Assembly (NCBI GenBank): GCA_963575645.1
Contig: OY754469.1
Span: forward strand, 25,686,001 to 25,750,000
Reading direction: 5' to 3'
Source: Xanthostigma xanthostigma
Taxonomy: Eukaryota; Arthropoda; Insecta; Raphidioptera; Raphidiidae
Length of the DNA stretch: 64,000 nucleotides
Shown here: positions 1-12,400 of the stretch, piece after piece
Numbering within the stretch: position 1 is the first letter of the stretch
Layout: every line of letters starts with the position of its first letter
Position numbers and translations under genes: made by a program
The notes under the pieces: model-generated
Seen by the model: only the letters and a program-made list of their open reading frames with translations
The model's database searches: none
What the model was told of the DNA's origin: nothing

Positions 1-165
1 GTTTTTACATGCTTTATGACAATTAGAGACAAATGAGTCCTTATAGGCAAAATTGCTTTATTTCATGAAGGTATAACTATTTACACTATAACATTAAGGT
101 TTGGATCATTCTCTCATAAGAAAATGCAAACTGCATATTATCCATTATTTTAACGCAGTCAAGCA
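1..165 (+). repeat. Reference monomer of the 165-bp satellite
   Basis: This copy defines the phase used here. Landmarks in order are GTTTTTACATGCTTTATGAC (1-20), GCAAAATTGC (near 48-57), TATTTACACTATAACATT (near 78-95), GGTTTGGATCATTCTC (near 99-114), ATAAGAAAATGCAAACTGCA (near 116-135), then CATTATTTTAACGCAG before the next copy. A representative consensus copy has 52 G or C in 165 positions. The length is divisible by three, so frames are kept from copy to copy, but stops occur in every frame. The unit contains small dyads: GCAA-AA-TTGC and ATGC-AAACT-GCAT. No box resembling the mammalian CENP-B site was seen. The length is close to one nucleosome repeat, as in many centromeric satellites; that link is inference. 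Confidence 0.9.
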
Positions 166-1680
166 GTTGTTACATGCTTTACGACAATTAGGTGCAAATA
201 AGTCCTTATAGGCAAAATTGCTTTATTTTACAATGGTAAGTTTACTTAAACTATAACATTCAGGTTTAGATCATTCTCTCATTAGAAAATGCAAACTACA
301 TATTAACTATTATTTTAACGCATACAAGCAGTTTCATGCTTTATGACAATTAGGTGCAAATGAGTCTTTATAGGCAAAATTGCTTTATTTCATGAGGGTA
401 AGTCTATTTACACTATAACATTCAGGTTTGGATCATTCTCTCATAAGAAAATGCAAACTGCATATTTACTATCATTTTAACGTATACAAGCAGTTTTTAC
501 ATGCTTTATGACAATTAGGTGCAAATGAGTCTTTATAGGCAAAATTGCTTTATTTCATGAGGGTAAGTCTATTTACACTGTAACATTCAGGTTTGGATCA
601 TTCTTTCATAAGAAAATGTAAACTGCATATTAACCATTATTTTAACGCAGACAAGCAGTTTTTACATGCTTCACGACAATAAATTGCGTGCAAATGAGTC
701 CTTATAGGCAAAATTGCTTTATTTTACAAAGGTTAGTCTATTTTTACTATAACATTCAGGTTTGGATCATTCTCTTATAAGAAAATGCAAACTGCATATT
801 AACCATTATTTTAACGCATACAAGCAGTTTTTGACATGCTTTATGACAATTAGGGTCAAATGAATCCTTGTAGGCAAAATTGCTTTATTTTATGAAGGAA
901 AGTCAATTTACACTATACCATTCAGGTTGGATCATTCTCTCATAAGAAAATGCAAACTGCAAATTAACCATTATTTTAACGCTGACAAGCAGTTTTTACA
1001 TGCTTTACGACAATTAGGTGCAAATAAGTCCTTATAGGCAAAATTGCTTTATTTTACAAAGGTAAGTTTACTTAAACTATACCATTCAGGTTTAGATCAT
1101 TCTCTCATAAGAAAATGCAAACTGCATATTAACCATTATTTTAACGCAGACAAGCAGTTTTTACATGCTTCACGACAATTGCGTGCAAATGAGTCCTTAT
1201 AAGCAAAATTGCTTTATTTTACAAAGGTAAGTCTATTTACACTATAACATTCAGGTTTGGATCATTCTCTCATAAGAAAATACAAACTGCATATTAACCA
1301 TTATTTTAACGCATACAAGCAGTTTTTACATGCTTTACGACAATTAGGTGCAAATGAGTCTTTATAAGCAAAATTGCTTTATTTCATGAGGATAAGTCTA
1401 TTTACACTATAACATTTAGGTTTGGATCATTCTTTCATAAGAAAATGCAAACTGCATATTAACCATTATTTTAACGCAGACAAGCAGTTTTTACATGCTT
1501 TATGACAATTAGGTGCAAATGAGTCTTTATAGGAAAAATTGCTTTATTTCATGAGGGTAAGTCTATTTACACTATAACATTCAGGTTTGGATCATTCTCT
1601 CATAAGAAAATGCAAACTGCATATTAACCATTATTTTAACGCAAACAAGCAGTTTTTACATGCTTTATGACAATTAGAGG

Positions 1681-4096
1681 CAAATGAGTCCTTATAGGCA
1701 AAATTGCTTTATTTCATGAAGGTATAACTATTTACACTATAACATTCAGGTTTGGATCATTCTCTCATAAGAAAATGCAAACTGCATATTATCCATTATT
1801 TTAACGCAGTCAAGCAGTTGTTACATGCTTTACGACAATTAGGTGCAAATAAGTCCTTATAGGCAAAATTGCTTTATTTTACAATGGTAAGTTTACTTAA
1901 ACTATAACATTCAGGTTTAGATCATTCTCTCATAAGAAAATGCAAACTACATATTAACTATTATTTTAACGCATACAAGCAGTTTCATGCTTTATGACAA
2001 TTAGGTGCAAATGAGTCTTTATAGGCAAAATTGCTTTATTTCATGAGGGTAAGTCTATTTACACTATAACATTCAGGTTTGGATCATTCTCTCATAAGAA
2101 AATGCAAACTGCATATTTACTATCATTTTAACGTATACAAGCAGTTTTTACATGCTTTATGACAATTAGGTGCAAATGAGTCTTTATAGGCAAAATTGTT
2201 TTATTTCATGAGGATAAGTCTATTTACACTGTAACATTCAGGTTTGGATCATTCTTTCATAAGAAAATGTAAACTGCATATTAACCATTATTTTAACGCA
2301 GACAAGCAGTTTTTACATGCTTCACGACAATAAATTGCGTGCAAATGAGTCCTTATAGGCAAAATTGCTTTATTTTACAAAGGTAAGTCTATTTTTACTA
2401 TAACATTTAGGTTTGGATCATTCTCTCATAAGAAAATGCAAACTGCATATTAACCATTATTTAAACGCAGACAAGCAGTTTTTACATGCTTTATGACAAT
2501 TAGGGGCAAATGAGTCCTAATAGGCAAAATTGCTTTATTTTATGAAGGTATAACTATTTACACTATAACATTCAGGTTTGGATCATTCTCTCATAAGAAA
2601 ATGCAAACTGCATATTATCCATTATTTTAACGCAGACAAGCAGTTTTTACATGCTTTACGACAATTAGGTGCAAATAAGTCCTTATAGGCAAAATTGCTT
2701 TATTTTACAAAGGTAAGTTTACTTAAACTATAACATTCAGGTTTGGATCATTCTCTCATAAGAAAATGCAAACTGCATATTATCCATTATTTTAACGCAG
2801 ACAAGCAGTTTTTACATGCTTTATGACAATTAGGGGCAAATGAGTCCTTATAGGCAAAATTGCTTTATTTCATGAAGGTATAACTATTTACACTATAACA
2901 TTCAGGTTTGGATCATTCTCTCATAAGAAAATGCAAACTGCATATTATCCATTATTTTAACGCAGTCAAGCAGTTGTTACATGCTTTACGACAATTAGGT
3001 GCAAATAAGTCCTTATAGGCAAAATTGCTTTATTTTACAATGGTAAGTTTACTTAAACTATAACATTCAGGTTTAGATCATTCTCTCATAAGAAAATGCA
3101 AACTACATATTAACTATTATTTTAACGCATACAAGCAGTTTCATGCTTTATGACAATTAGGTGCAAATGAGTCTTTATAGGCAAAATTGCTTTATTTCAT
3201 GAGGGTAAGTCTATTTACACTATAACATTCAGGTTTGGATCATTCTCTCATAAGAAAATGCAAACTGCATATTTACTATCATTTTAACGTATACAAGCAG
3301 TTTTTACATGCTTTATGACAATTAGGTGCAAATGAGTCTTTATAGGCAAAATTGTTTTATTTCATGAGGATAAGTCTATTTACACTGTAACATTCAGGTT
3401 TGGATCATTCTTTCATAAGAAAATGTAAACTGCATATTAACCATTATTTTAACGCAGACAAGCAGTTTTTACATGCTTCACGACAATAAATTGCGTGCAA
3501 ATGAGTCCTTATAGGCAAAATTGCTTTATTTTACAAAGGTAAGTCTATTTTTACTATAACATTTAGGTTTGGATCATTCTCTCATAAGAAAATGCAAACT
3601 GCATATTAACCATTATTTAAACGCAGACAAGCAGTTTTTACATGCTTTATGACAATTAGGGGCAAATGAGTCCTAATAGGCAAAATTGCTTTATTTTATG
3701 AAGGTATAACTATTTACACTATAACATTCAGGTTTGGATCATTCTCTCATAAGAAAATGCAAACTGCATATTATCCATTATTTTAACGCAGACAAGCAGT
3801 TTTTACATGCTTTACGACAATTAGGTGCAAATAAGTCCTTATAGGCAAAATTGCTTTATTTTACAAAGGTAAGTTTACTTAAACTATAACATTCAGGTTT
3901 GGATCATTCTCTCATAAGAAAATGCAAACTGCATATTATCCATTATTTTAACGCAGACAAGCAGTTTTTACATGCTTTATGACAATTAGGGGCAAATGAG
4001 TCCTTATAGGCAAAATTGCTTTATTTCATGAAGGTATAACTATTTACACTATAACATTCAGGTTTGGATCATTCTCTCATAAGAAAATGCAAACTG
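1681..4096 (+). repeat. Tandem duplication of a 7-monomer unit (1,156 bp)
   Basis: Two successive units repeat with an offset of exactly 1,156 bp, about 1,681-2,836 and 2,837-3,992, and similarity runs on to about 4,096. Paired markers are GTTGTTAC (1817 and 2973), GCAGTTTCATGC (near 1,980 and 3,136), ATTGTTTTATTTCATGAGG (near 2,197 and 3,353), ACAATAAATTGCG (near 2,326 and 3,482) and GAGTCCTAATAGG (near 2,508 and 3,664). Both units share changes that copy B at 7,129-8,250 lacks; copy B has ATTGCTTTATTTCATGAGG and GAGTACTAATAGG. The 7-monomer duplication is therefore younger than the split between copies A and B, and copy B carries the unit only once. Confidence 0.85.
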
Positions 4097-5448
4097 CACA
4101 TTAACCATTATTTTAACGCATACAAGCAGTTTTTACATGCTTTACGACAATTAGGTGCAAATGAGTCTTTATAAGCAAAATTGCTTTATTTCATGAGGAT
4201 AAGTCTATTTACACTATACCATTCAGGTTTGGATCATTCTTTCATAAGAAAATGCAAACTGCATATTAACCATTATTTTAACGCAGACAAGCAGTTTTTA
4301 CATGCTTTATGACAATTAGGTGCAAATGAGTCTTTATAGGCAAAATTGCTTTATTTCATGAAAGTAAGTCTATTTACACTATAACATTCAGGTTTGGATC
4401 ATTCTCTCATAAGAAAATGCAAACTGCATATTAACCATTATTTTAACGCAGACAAGCAGTTTTTACATGCTTTATGACATTTAGGGGCAAATGAGTCCTT
4501 ATAGGCAAAATTGCTTTATTTCATGAAGGTATAACTATTTACACTATAACATTCAGGTTTGGATCATTCTCTCATAAGAAAATGCAAACTGCAAATTAAC
4601 CATTATTTTAACGCTGACAAGCAGTTTTTACATGCTTTATGACAATTAGGGGCAAATAAGTCCTTATAGGCAAAATTGCTTTATTTTATGAAGGTAAGTC
4701 TATTTACACTATGACATTCAGGTTTGGATCATTCTCTCATAAGAAAATGCAAACTGCATATTAACCATTATTTTAACGCTGACAAGCAGTTTTTACATGC
4801 TTTATGACAATTAGGGGCAAATGAGTCCCTATAGGCAAAATTGCTTTATTTCATGAAGGTAAGTCTATTTACACTATAACATTTAGGTTTGGATCATTCT
4901 CTCATAAGAAAATGCAAACTGCATAATAACCATTATTTTATCGCAGACAAGCAGTTTTTACATGCTTCACGACAATTGCATGCAAATGAGTCCTTATAGG
5001 CAAAATTGCTTTATTTTACAAAGGTAAGTCTATTTACACTATAACATTCAGGTTTGGATCATTCTCTCATAAGAAAATGCAAACTGCATATTAACCATTT
5101 ATTAAACGCAGACAAGCAGTTTATACATGCTTTACGACAATTAGGTGCAAATGAGTCTTTATAGGCAAAATTGCTTTATTTCATGAGGGTAAGTCTATTT
5201 ACACTATAACATTCAGGTTTGGATCATTCTCTCATAAGAAAATGCAAACTGCATATTTACTATCATTTTCACGCAGACAAGCAGTTTTTACATGCTTCAC
5301 GACAATTGCGTGCAAATGAGTCCTTATATGCAAAATTGCTTTATTTTACAAAGGTAAGTCTATTTACACTATAATATTCAGGTTTGGATCATTCTCTCAT
5401 AAGAAAATGCAAACTGCATATTAACCATTATTTTAACGCAAACAAGCA

Positions 5449-8400
5449 GTTTTTACATGCTTTATGACAATTAGAGACAAATGAGTCCTTATAGGCAAAA
5501 TTGCTTTATTTCATGAAGGTATAACTATTTACACTATAACATTAAGGTTTGGATCATTCTCTCATAAGAAATTGCAAACTGCATATTATCCATTATTTTA
5601 ACGCAGTCAAGCAGTTGTTACATGCTTTACGACAATTAGGTGCAAATAAGTCCTTATAGGCAAAATTGCTTTATTTTACAATGGTAAGTTTACTTAAACT
5701 ATAACATTCAGGTTTAGATCATTCTCTCATTAGAAAATGCAAACTACATATTAACTATTATTTTAACGCATACAAGCAGTTTCATGCTTTATGACAATTA
5801 GGTGCAAATGAGTCTTTATAGGCAAAATTGCTTTATTTCATGAGGGTAAGTCTATTTACACTATAACATTCAGGTTTGGATCATTCTCTCATAAGAAAAT
5901 GCAAACTGCATATTTACTATCATTTTAACGTATACAAGCAGTTTTTACATGCTTTATGACAATTAGGTGCAAATGAGTCTTTATAGGCAAAATTGCTTTA
6001 TTTCATGAGGGTAAGTCTATTTACACTGTAACATTCAGGTTTGGATCATTCTTTCATAAGAAAATGTAAACTGCATATTAACCATTATTTTAACGCAGAC
6101 AAGCAGTTTTTACATGCTTCACGACAATAAATTGCGTGCAAATGAATCCTTATAGGCAAAATTGCTTTATTTTACAAAGGTTAGTCTATTTTTACTATAA
6201 CATTCAGGTTTGGATCATTCTCTTATAAGAAAATGCAAACTGCATATTAACCATTATTTTAACGCATACAAGCAGTTTTTGACATGCTTTATGACAATTA
6301 GGGTCAAATGAATCCTTGTAGGCAAAATTGCTTTATTTTATGAAGGAAAGTCTATTTACACTATACCATTCAGGTTGGATCATTCTCTCATAAGAAAATG
6401 CAAACTGCAAATTAACCATTATTTTAACGCTGACAAGCAGTTTTTACATGCTTTACGACAATTAGGTGCAAATAAGTCCTTATAGGCAAAATTGCTTTAT
6501 TTTACAAAGGTAAGTTTACTTAAACTATACCATTCAGGTTTAGATCATTCTCTCATAAGAAAATGCAAACTGCATATTAACCATTATTTTAACGCAGACA
6601 AGCAGTTTTTACATGCTTCACGACAATTGCGTGCAAATGAGTCCTTATAAGCAAAATTGCTTAATTTTACAAAGGTAAGTCTATTTACACTATAACATTC
6701 AGGTTTGGATCATTCTCTCATAAGAAAATACAAACTGCATATTAACCATTATTTTAACGCATACAAGCAGTTTTTACATGCTTTACGACAATTAGGTGCA
6801 AATGAGTCTTTATAAGCAAAATTGCTTTATTTCATGAGGATAAGTCTATTTACACTATAACATTCAGGTTTGGATCATTCTTTCATAAGAAAATGCAAAC
6901 TGCATATTAACCATTATTTTAACGCAGACAAGCAGTTTTTACATGCTTTATGACAATTAGGTGCAAATGAGTCTTTATAGGAAAAATTGCTTTATTTCAT
7001 GAGGGTAAGTCTATTTACACTATAACATTCAGGTTTGGATCATTCTCTCATAAGAAAATGCAAACTGCATATTAACCATTATTTTAACGCAAACAAGCAG
7101 TTTTTACATGCTTTATGACAATTAGAGGCAAATGAGTCCTTATAGGCAAAATTGCTTTATTTCATGAAGGTATAACTATTTACACTATAACATTCAGGTT
7201 TGGATCATTCTCTCATAAGAAAATGCAAACTGCATATTATCCATTATTTTAACGCAGTCAAGCAGTTGTTACATGCTTTACGACAATTAGGTGCAAATAA
7301 GTCCTTATAGGCAAAATTGCTTTATTTTACAATGGTAAGTTTACTTAAACTATAACATTCAGGTTTAGATCATTCTCTCATAAGAAAATGCAAACTACAT
7401 ATTAACTATTATTTTAACGCATACAAGCAGTTTCATGCTTTATGACAATTAGGTGCAAATGAGTCTTTATAGGCAAAATTGCTTTATTTCATGAGGGTAA
7501 GTCTATTTACACTATAACATTCAGGTTTGGATCATTCTCTCATAAGAAAATGCAAACTACATATTTACTATCATTTTAACGTATACAAGCAGTTTTTACA
7601 TGCTTTATGACAATTAGGTGCAAATGAGTCTTTATAGGCAAAATTGCTTTATTTCATGAGGATAAGTCTATTTACACTGTAACATTCAGGTTTGGATCAT
7701 TCTTTCATAAGAAAATGTAAACTGCATATTAACCATTATTTTAACGCAGACAAGCAGTTTTTACATGCTTCACGACAATAAATTGCGTGCAAATGAGTCC
7801 TTATAGGCAAAATTGCTTTATTTTACAAAGGTAAGTCTATTTTTACTATAACATTTAGGTTTGGATCATTCTCTCATAAGAAAATGCAAACTGCATATTA
7901 ACCATTATTTAAACGCAGACAAGCAGTTTTTACATGCTTTATGACAATTAGGGGCAAATGAGTACTAATAGGCAAAATTGCTTTATTTCATGAAGGTATA
8001 ACTATTTACACTATAACATTCAGGTTTGGATCATTCTCTCATAAGAAAATGCAAACTGCATATTATCCATTATTTTAACGCAGACAAGCAGTTTTTACAT
8101 GCTTTACGACAATTAGGTGCAAATAAGTCCTTATAGGCAAAATTGCTTTATTTTACAAAGGTAAGTTTACTTAAACTATAACATTCAGGTTTGGATCATT
8201 CTCTCATAAGAAAATGCAAACTGCATATTATCCATTATTTTAACGCAGACAAGCAGTTTTTACATGCTTTATGACAATTAGGGGCAAATGAGTCCTTATA
8301 GGCAAAATTGCTTTATTTCATGAAGGTATAACTATTTACACTATAACATTCAGGTTTGGATCATTCTCTCATAAGAAAATGCAAACTGCACATTAACCAT

Positions 8401-8882
8401 TATTTTAACGCATACAAGCAGTTTTTACATGCTTTACGACAATTAGGTGCAAATGAGTCTTTATAAGCAAAATTGCTTTATTTCATGAGGATAAGTCTAT
8501 TTACACTATACCATTCAGGTTTGGATCATTCTTTCATAAGAAAATGCAAACTGCATATTAACCATTATTTTAACGCAGACAAGCAGTTTTTACATGCTTT
8601 ATGACAATTAGGTGCAAATGAGTCTTTATAGGCAAAATTGCTTTATTTCATGAAAGTAAGTCTATTTACACTATAACATTCAGGTTTGGATCATTCTCTC
8701 ATAAGAAAATGCAAACTGCATATTAACCATTATTTTAACGCAGACAAGCAGTTTTTACATGCTTTATGACATTTAGGGGCAAATGAGTCCTTATAGGCAA
8801 AATTGCTTTATTTCATGAAGGTATAACTATTTACACTATAACATTCAGGTTTGGATCATTCTCTCATAAGAAAATGCAAACT
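5449..8882 (+). repeat. Higher-order block, copy B
   Basis: This is the second copy of the block that starts the window. Corresponding sites lie 5,448 bp apart: AATTAGAGACAAATG at 1 and 5,449, GTTGTTAC at 166 and 5,614, GTTTTTGACATGC at 827 and 6,275, and GTTGTTAC at 1,817 and 7,265. It is one 7-monomer unit shorter than copy A. Private differences include GCTTAATTTTACAAAGG near 6,660 and CAAACTACATATTTAC near 7,553. It ends near 8,882, where the array switches to the block that begins with ACATGCATTATGAC. Confidence 0.85.
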
Positions 8883-11800
8883 GCATATTATCCATTATTT
8901 TAACGCATACAAGCAGTTTTTACATGCATTATGACAATTAGGTGCAAATGAGTCTTAATAGGCAAAATTGCTTTATTTCATGAGGGAAAGTCAATTTACA
9001 CTATAACATTCAGGTTTGGATCATTCTCTCATAAGAAAATGCAAACTGCATATTTACTATCATTTTAACGCATACAAGCAGTTTTTACATGCTTTATGAC
9101 AATTAGGTGCAAATGAGTCTTTATAGGCAAAATTGCTTTATTTCATGAAGGTAAGTCTATTTACACTATAACATTCAGGTTTGGATCATTTTTTAATAAG
9201 AAAATGTAAACTGCATATTAACTATTATTTTAACGCAGACAAGCAGTTTTTACATGCTTCACGACAATTGCGTGCAAATGAGTCCTTATAGGCAAAATTG
9301 CTTTATTTTACAAAGGTAAGTCTATTTTTACTATAACATTCAGGTTTGGATCATTCTCTCATAAGAAAATGCAAACTGCATATTAACCATTATTTTAACC
9401 CTGACAAGCAGTTATTACATGATTTATGACAATTAGAAGCAAATGAGTCTTTATAGACAAAATTGCTTTATTTCATGAAGGTAAGTCTATTTACACTATA
9501 ACAATCAGGTTTGAATCATTCTCTCATAAGAAAATTTAAACTGCATATTAACCATTATTTTAACGCAGACAAGCAGTTTTTACATGCTTCACGACAATTG
9601 CGTGCAAATGAGTCCTTATAGGAAAAATTGCGTTATTTTACAAAGGTAAGTCTATTTTCACTATAACATTTAGGTTTGGATCATTCACTCATAAGAAAAT
9701 GCAAACTGCGTATCAACCATTATTTTAACGCATACAAGCAGTTTTTACATGCTTTATGACAAATAGGGGCAAATGAGTCCTTATAGGCAAAAGTGCTTTA
9801 TTTCATGAGGGTAAGTCTATTTACACTATAACATTCAGGTTTGGATCATTCTCTCATAAGAAAATGCAAACTGCGTATCAACCATTATTTTAACGCATAC
9901 AAGCAGTTTTTACATGCTTAATGACAATTAGGTGCAAATGAGTCTTTATAGGCAAAATTGCTTTATTTCATAAGGGAAAGTCTATTTACACTATAACATT
10001 CAGGTTTGGATCATTCTCTCATAAGAAAATGCAAACTGCATATTTACTATCATTATAACGCATACAAGCAGTTTTTACACGCTTTATGACAATTAGGTGC
10101 AAATGAGTCTTTATAGGCAAAATTGCTTTATTTCATGAAGGTAAGTCTATTTACACTATAACATTCAGGTTTGGATCATTCTTTCATAAGAAAATGTAAA
10201 CTGCATATTAACCATTATTTTACCGCAGACAAGCAGTTTTTACATGCTTCACGACAATTGCGTGCAAATGAGTCCTTATAGGCAAAATTGCTTTATTTTA
10301 CAAAGGTAAGTCTATTTTTACTATAACATTCAGGTTTAGATCATTCTAACATAAGAAAATGCAAACTGCATATTAACCATTATTTTAACGCTGACAAGCA
10401 GTTTTTACATGCTTTATGACAATTAGAAGCAAATGAGTCATTATAGACAAAATTGCTTTATTTCATGAAGGTAAGTCTATTTACACTATACCATTCAGGT
10501 TTGGATCATTCTTTCATAAGAAAATGTAAACTGCATATTAACCATTATTTTAACGCAGACAAGCAGTTATACATGCTTCACGACAATTGCGTGCAAATGA
10601 GTCCTTATAGGCAAAATTGCTTTATTTTACAAAGGTAAGTCTATTTACACTATAACATTCAGGTTTGGATCATTCTCTTATAAGAAAATGCAAACTGCAT
10701 ATTAACCATTATTTTAACGCATACAAGCAGTTTTTACATGCTTTATGACAATTAGGGTCAAATGAGTCCTTATAGGCAAAATTGTTTTATTTCTAGAAGG
10801 TAAGTCTATTTACACTATACCATTCAATTTTGGATCATTCTCTCATAAGAAAATGCAAACTGCATATTAACCATTATTTTAACGCTGACAAGCAGTTTTT
10901 ACATGCTTTATGACAATTAGGGGCAAATAAGTCCTTATAGGCAAAATTGCTTTATTTTATGAAGGTAAGTCTATTTACACTATGACATTCAGGTTTGGAT
11001 CATTCTCTCATAAGAAAATGCAAACTGCATATTTACTATCATTTTAACGCATACAAGCAGTTTTTACATGCTTTACGACAATTAGGTGCAAATAAGTCCA
11101 TATAGGCAAAATTGCTTTATTTTACAAAGGTAAGTTTACTTAAACTATAACATTCAGGTTTAGATCATTCTCTCATAAGAAAATGCAAACTGCATAAATT
11201 AACTATTATTTTAACTCATACAAGCAGTTTTTACATGCTTAATGACAATTAGGTGCAAATGAGTCTTTATAGGCAAAATTGCTTTATTTCATGAGGGTAA
11301 GTCTATTTACACTATAACATTCAGGTTTGGATCATTCTTTCATAAGAAAATGCAAACTGCATATTAACCATTATTTTAACGCAGACAAGCAGTTTTTACA
11401 TGCTACACGACAATTGCGTGCAAATGAATCCTTATAGGCAAAATTGCTTTATTTTACAAAAGTAAGTCTATTTTTACTATAACATTCAGGTTTGGATCAT
11501 TCTCTCATAAGAAAATGCAAACTGCATATTAACCATAATTTTAACGCATACAAGCAGTTTTTACATGCTTTATGACAATTAGGGTCAAATGAGTCCTTAT
11601 AGGCAAAATTGCTTTATTTCATGAAGGTAAGTCTATTTACACTATACCATTCAATTTTGGATCATTCTCTCATAAGAAAATGCAAACTGCAAATTAACCA
11701 TTATTTTAACGCTGACAAGCAGTTTTTACATGCTTTATGACAATTAGGGGCAAATAAGTCCTTATAGGCAAAATTGCTTTATTTTATGAAGGTAAGTCTA

Positions 11801-12400
11801 TTTACACTATAACATTTAGGTTTGGATCATTCTTTCATAAGAAAATGCAAACTGCATATTAACCATTATTTTAACGCATACAAGCAGTTTTTACATGCTT
11901 TATGACAATTATGGGCAAATGAGTCCTTATAGGCAAAATTGCTTCATTTCATGAAGGTAAGTCTATTTACACTATAACATTTAGGTTTGGATCATTCTTT
12001 CATAAGAAAATGCAAACTGCATATTAACCATTATTTTAACGCAAACAAGCAGTTTTTACATGCTTCACGACAATTGCGTGCAAATGAGTCCTTATATGCA
12101 AAATTGCTTTATTTTACAAAGGTAAGTCTATTTACACTATAACATTCAGGTTTGGATCATTCTCTCATAAGAAAATGCAAACTGCATATTAACCATTATT
12201 TAAACGCAGACAAGCAGTTTTTACATGCTTTACGACAATTAGGTGCAAATGAGTCTTTATAGGCAAAATTGCTATATTTCATGAGGATAAGTCTATTTAC
12301 ACTATAACATTCAGATTTGGATCATTCTTTCATAAGGAAATGCAAACTGCATATTAACCATTATTTTAACGCAGACAAGCAGTTTTTACATGCTTTATGA
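8883..12400 (+). repeat. Higher-order block marked by ACATGCATTATGAC, first copy
   Basis: The monomer starting at 8,916 carries the rare ACATGCATTATGAC variant. The same ordered series of variants recurs from 16,507, 22,283 and 38,447. Series markers are TTAACCCTGACAAGCAG with GCAGTTATTACATG, ACAATCAGGTTTGAATC, AATTGCGTTATTTTAC, TGCGTATCAACC, TTTCTAGAAGG (10,791), GTCCATATAGG and CTGCATAAATTAACTATT. This copy keeps the monomers missing from the 16.5-kb copy. It also has an extra GCAGTTATACATGC variant near 10,564, a 1-bp-shorter T run, which opens a chance 61-codon frame. Confidence 0.75.

Larger units (their letters stand above)
1..4590 (+). repeat. Higher-order block, copy A
   Basis: This block matches 5,449-8,882. 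From 1 to about 2,800 the offset is 5,448 (33 monomers plus 3 bp). Shared private variants include AATTAGAGACAAATG and ACATTAAGG at the start, GTTTTTGACATGC with GAATCCTTGTAGG near 827, and a 4-bp insertion (ACAATAAATTGCG) near 674. After the internal duplication at 1,681-4,096 the offset is 4,292, for example GACATTTAGGGGC near 4,478 and 8,770. The match ends near 4,590, where this copy reads CTGCAAATTAACC and copy B reads CTGCATATTATCC. The left edge lies outside the window. Confidence 0.85.

Noticed and set aside
10453..10638. A 61-codon open frame on the + strand starting with TTG
   Set aside because: It spans just over one satellite monomer. It is open because of local variants, including TGTAAA and a 1-bp-shorter T run near 10,564. 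Other copies have stops in the same place, and it has no codon signal or plausible start context.
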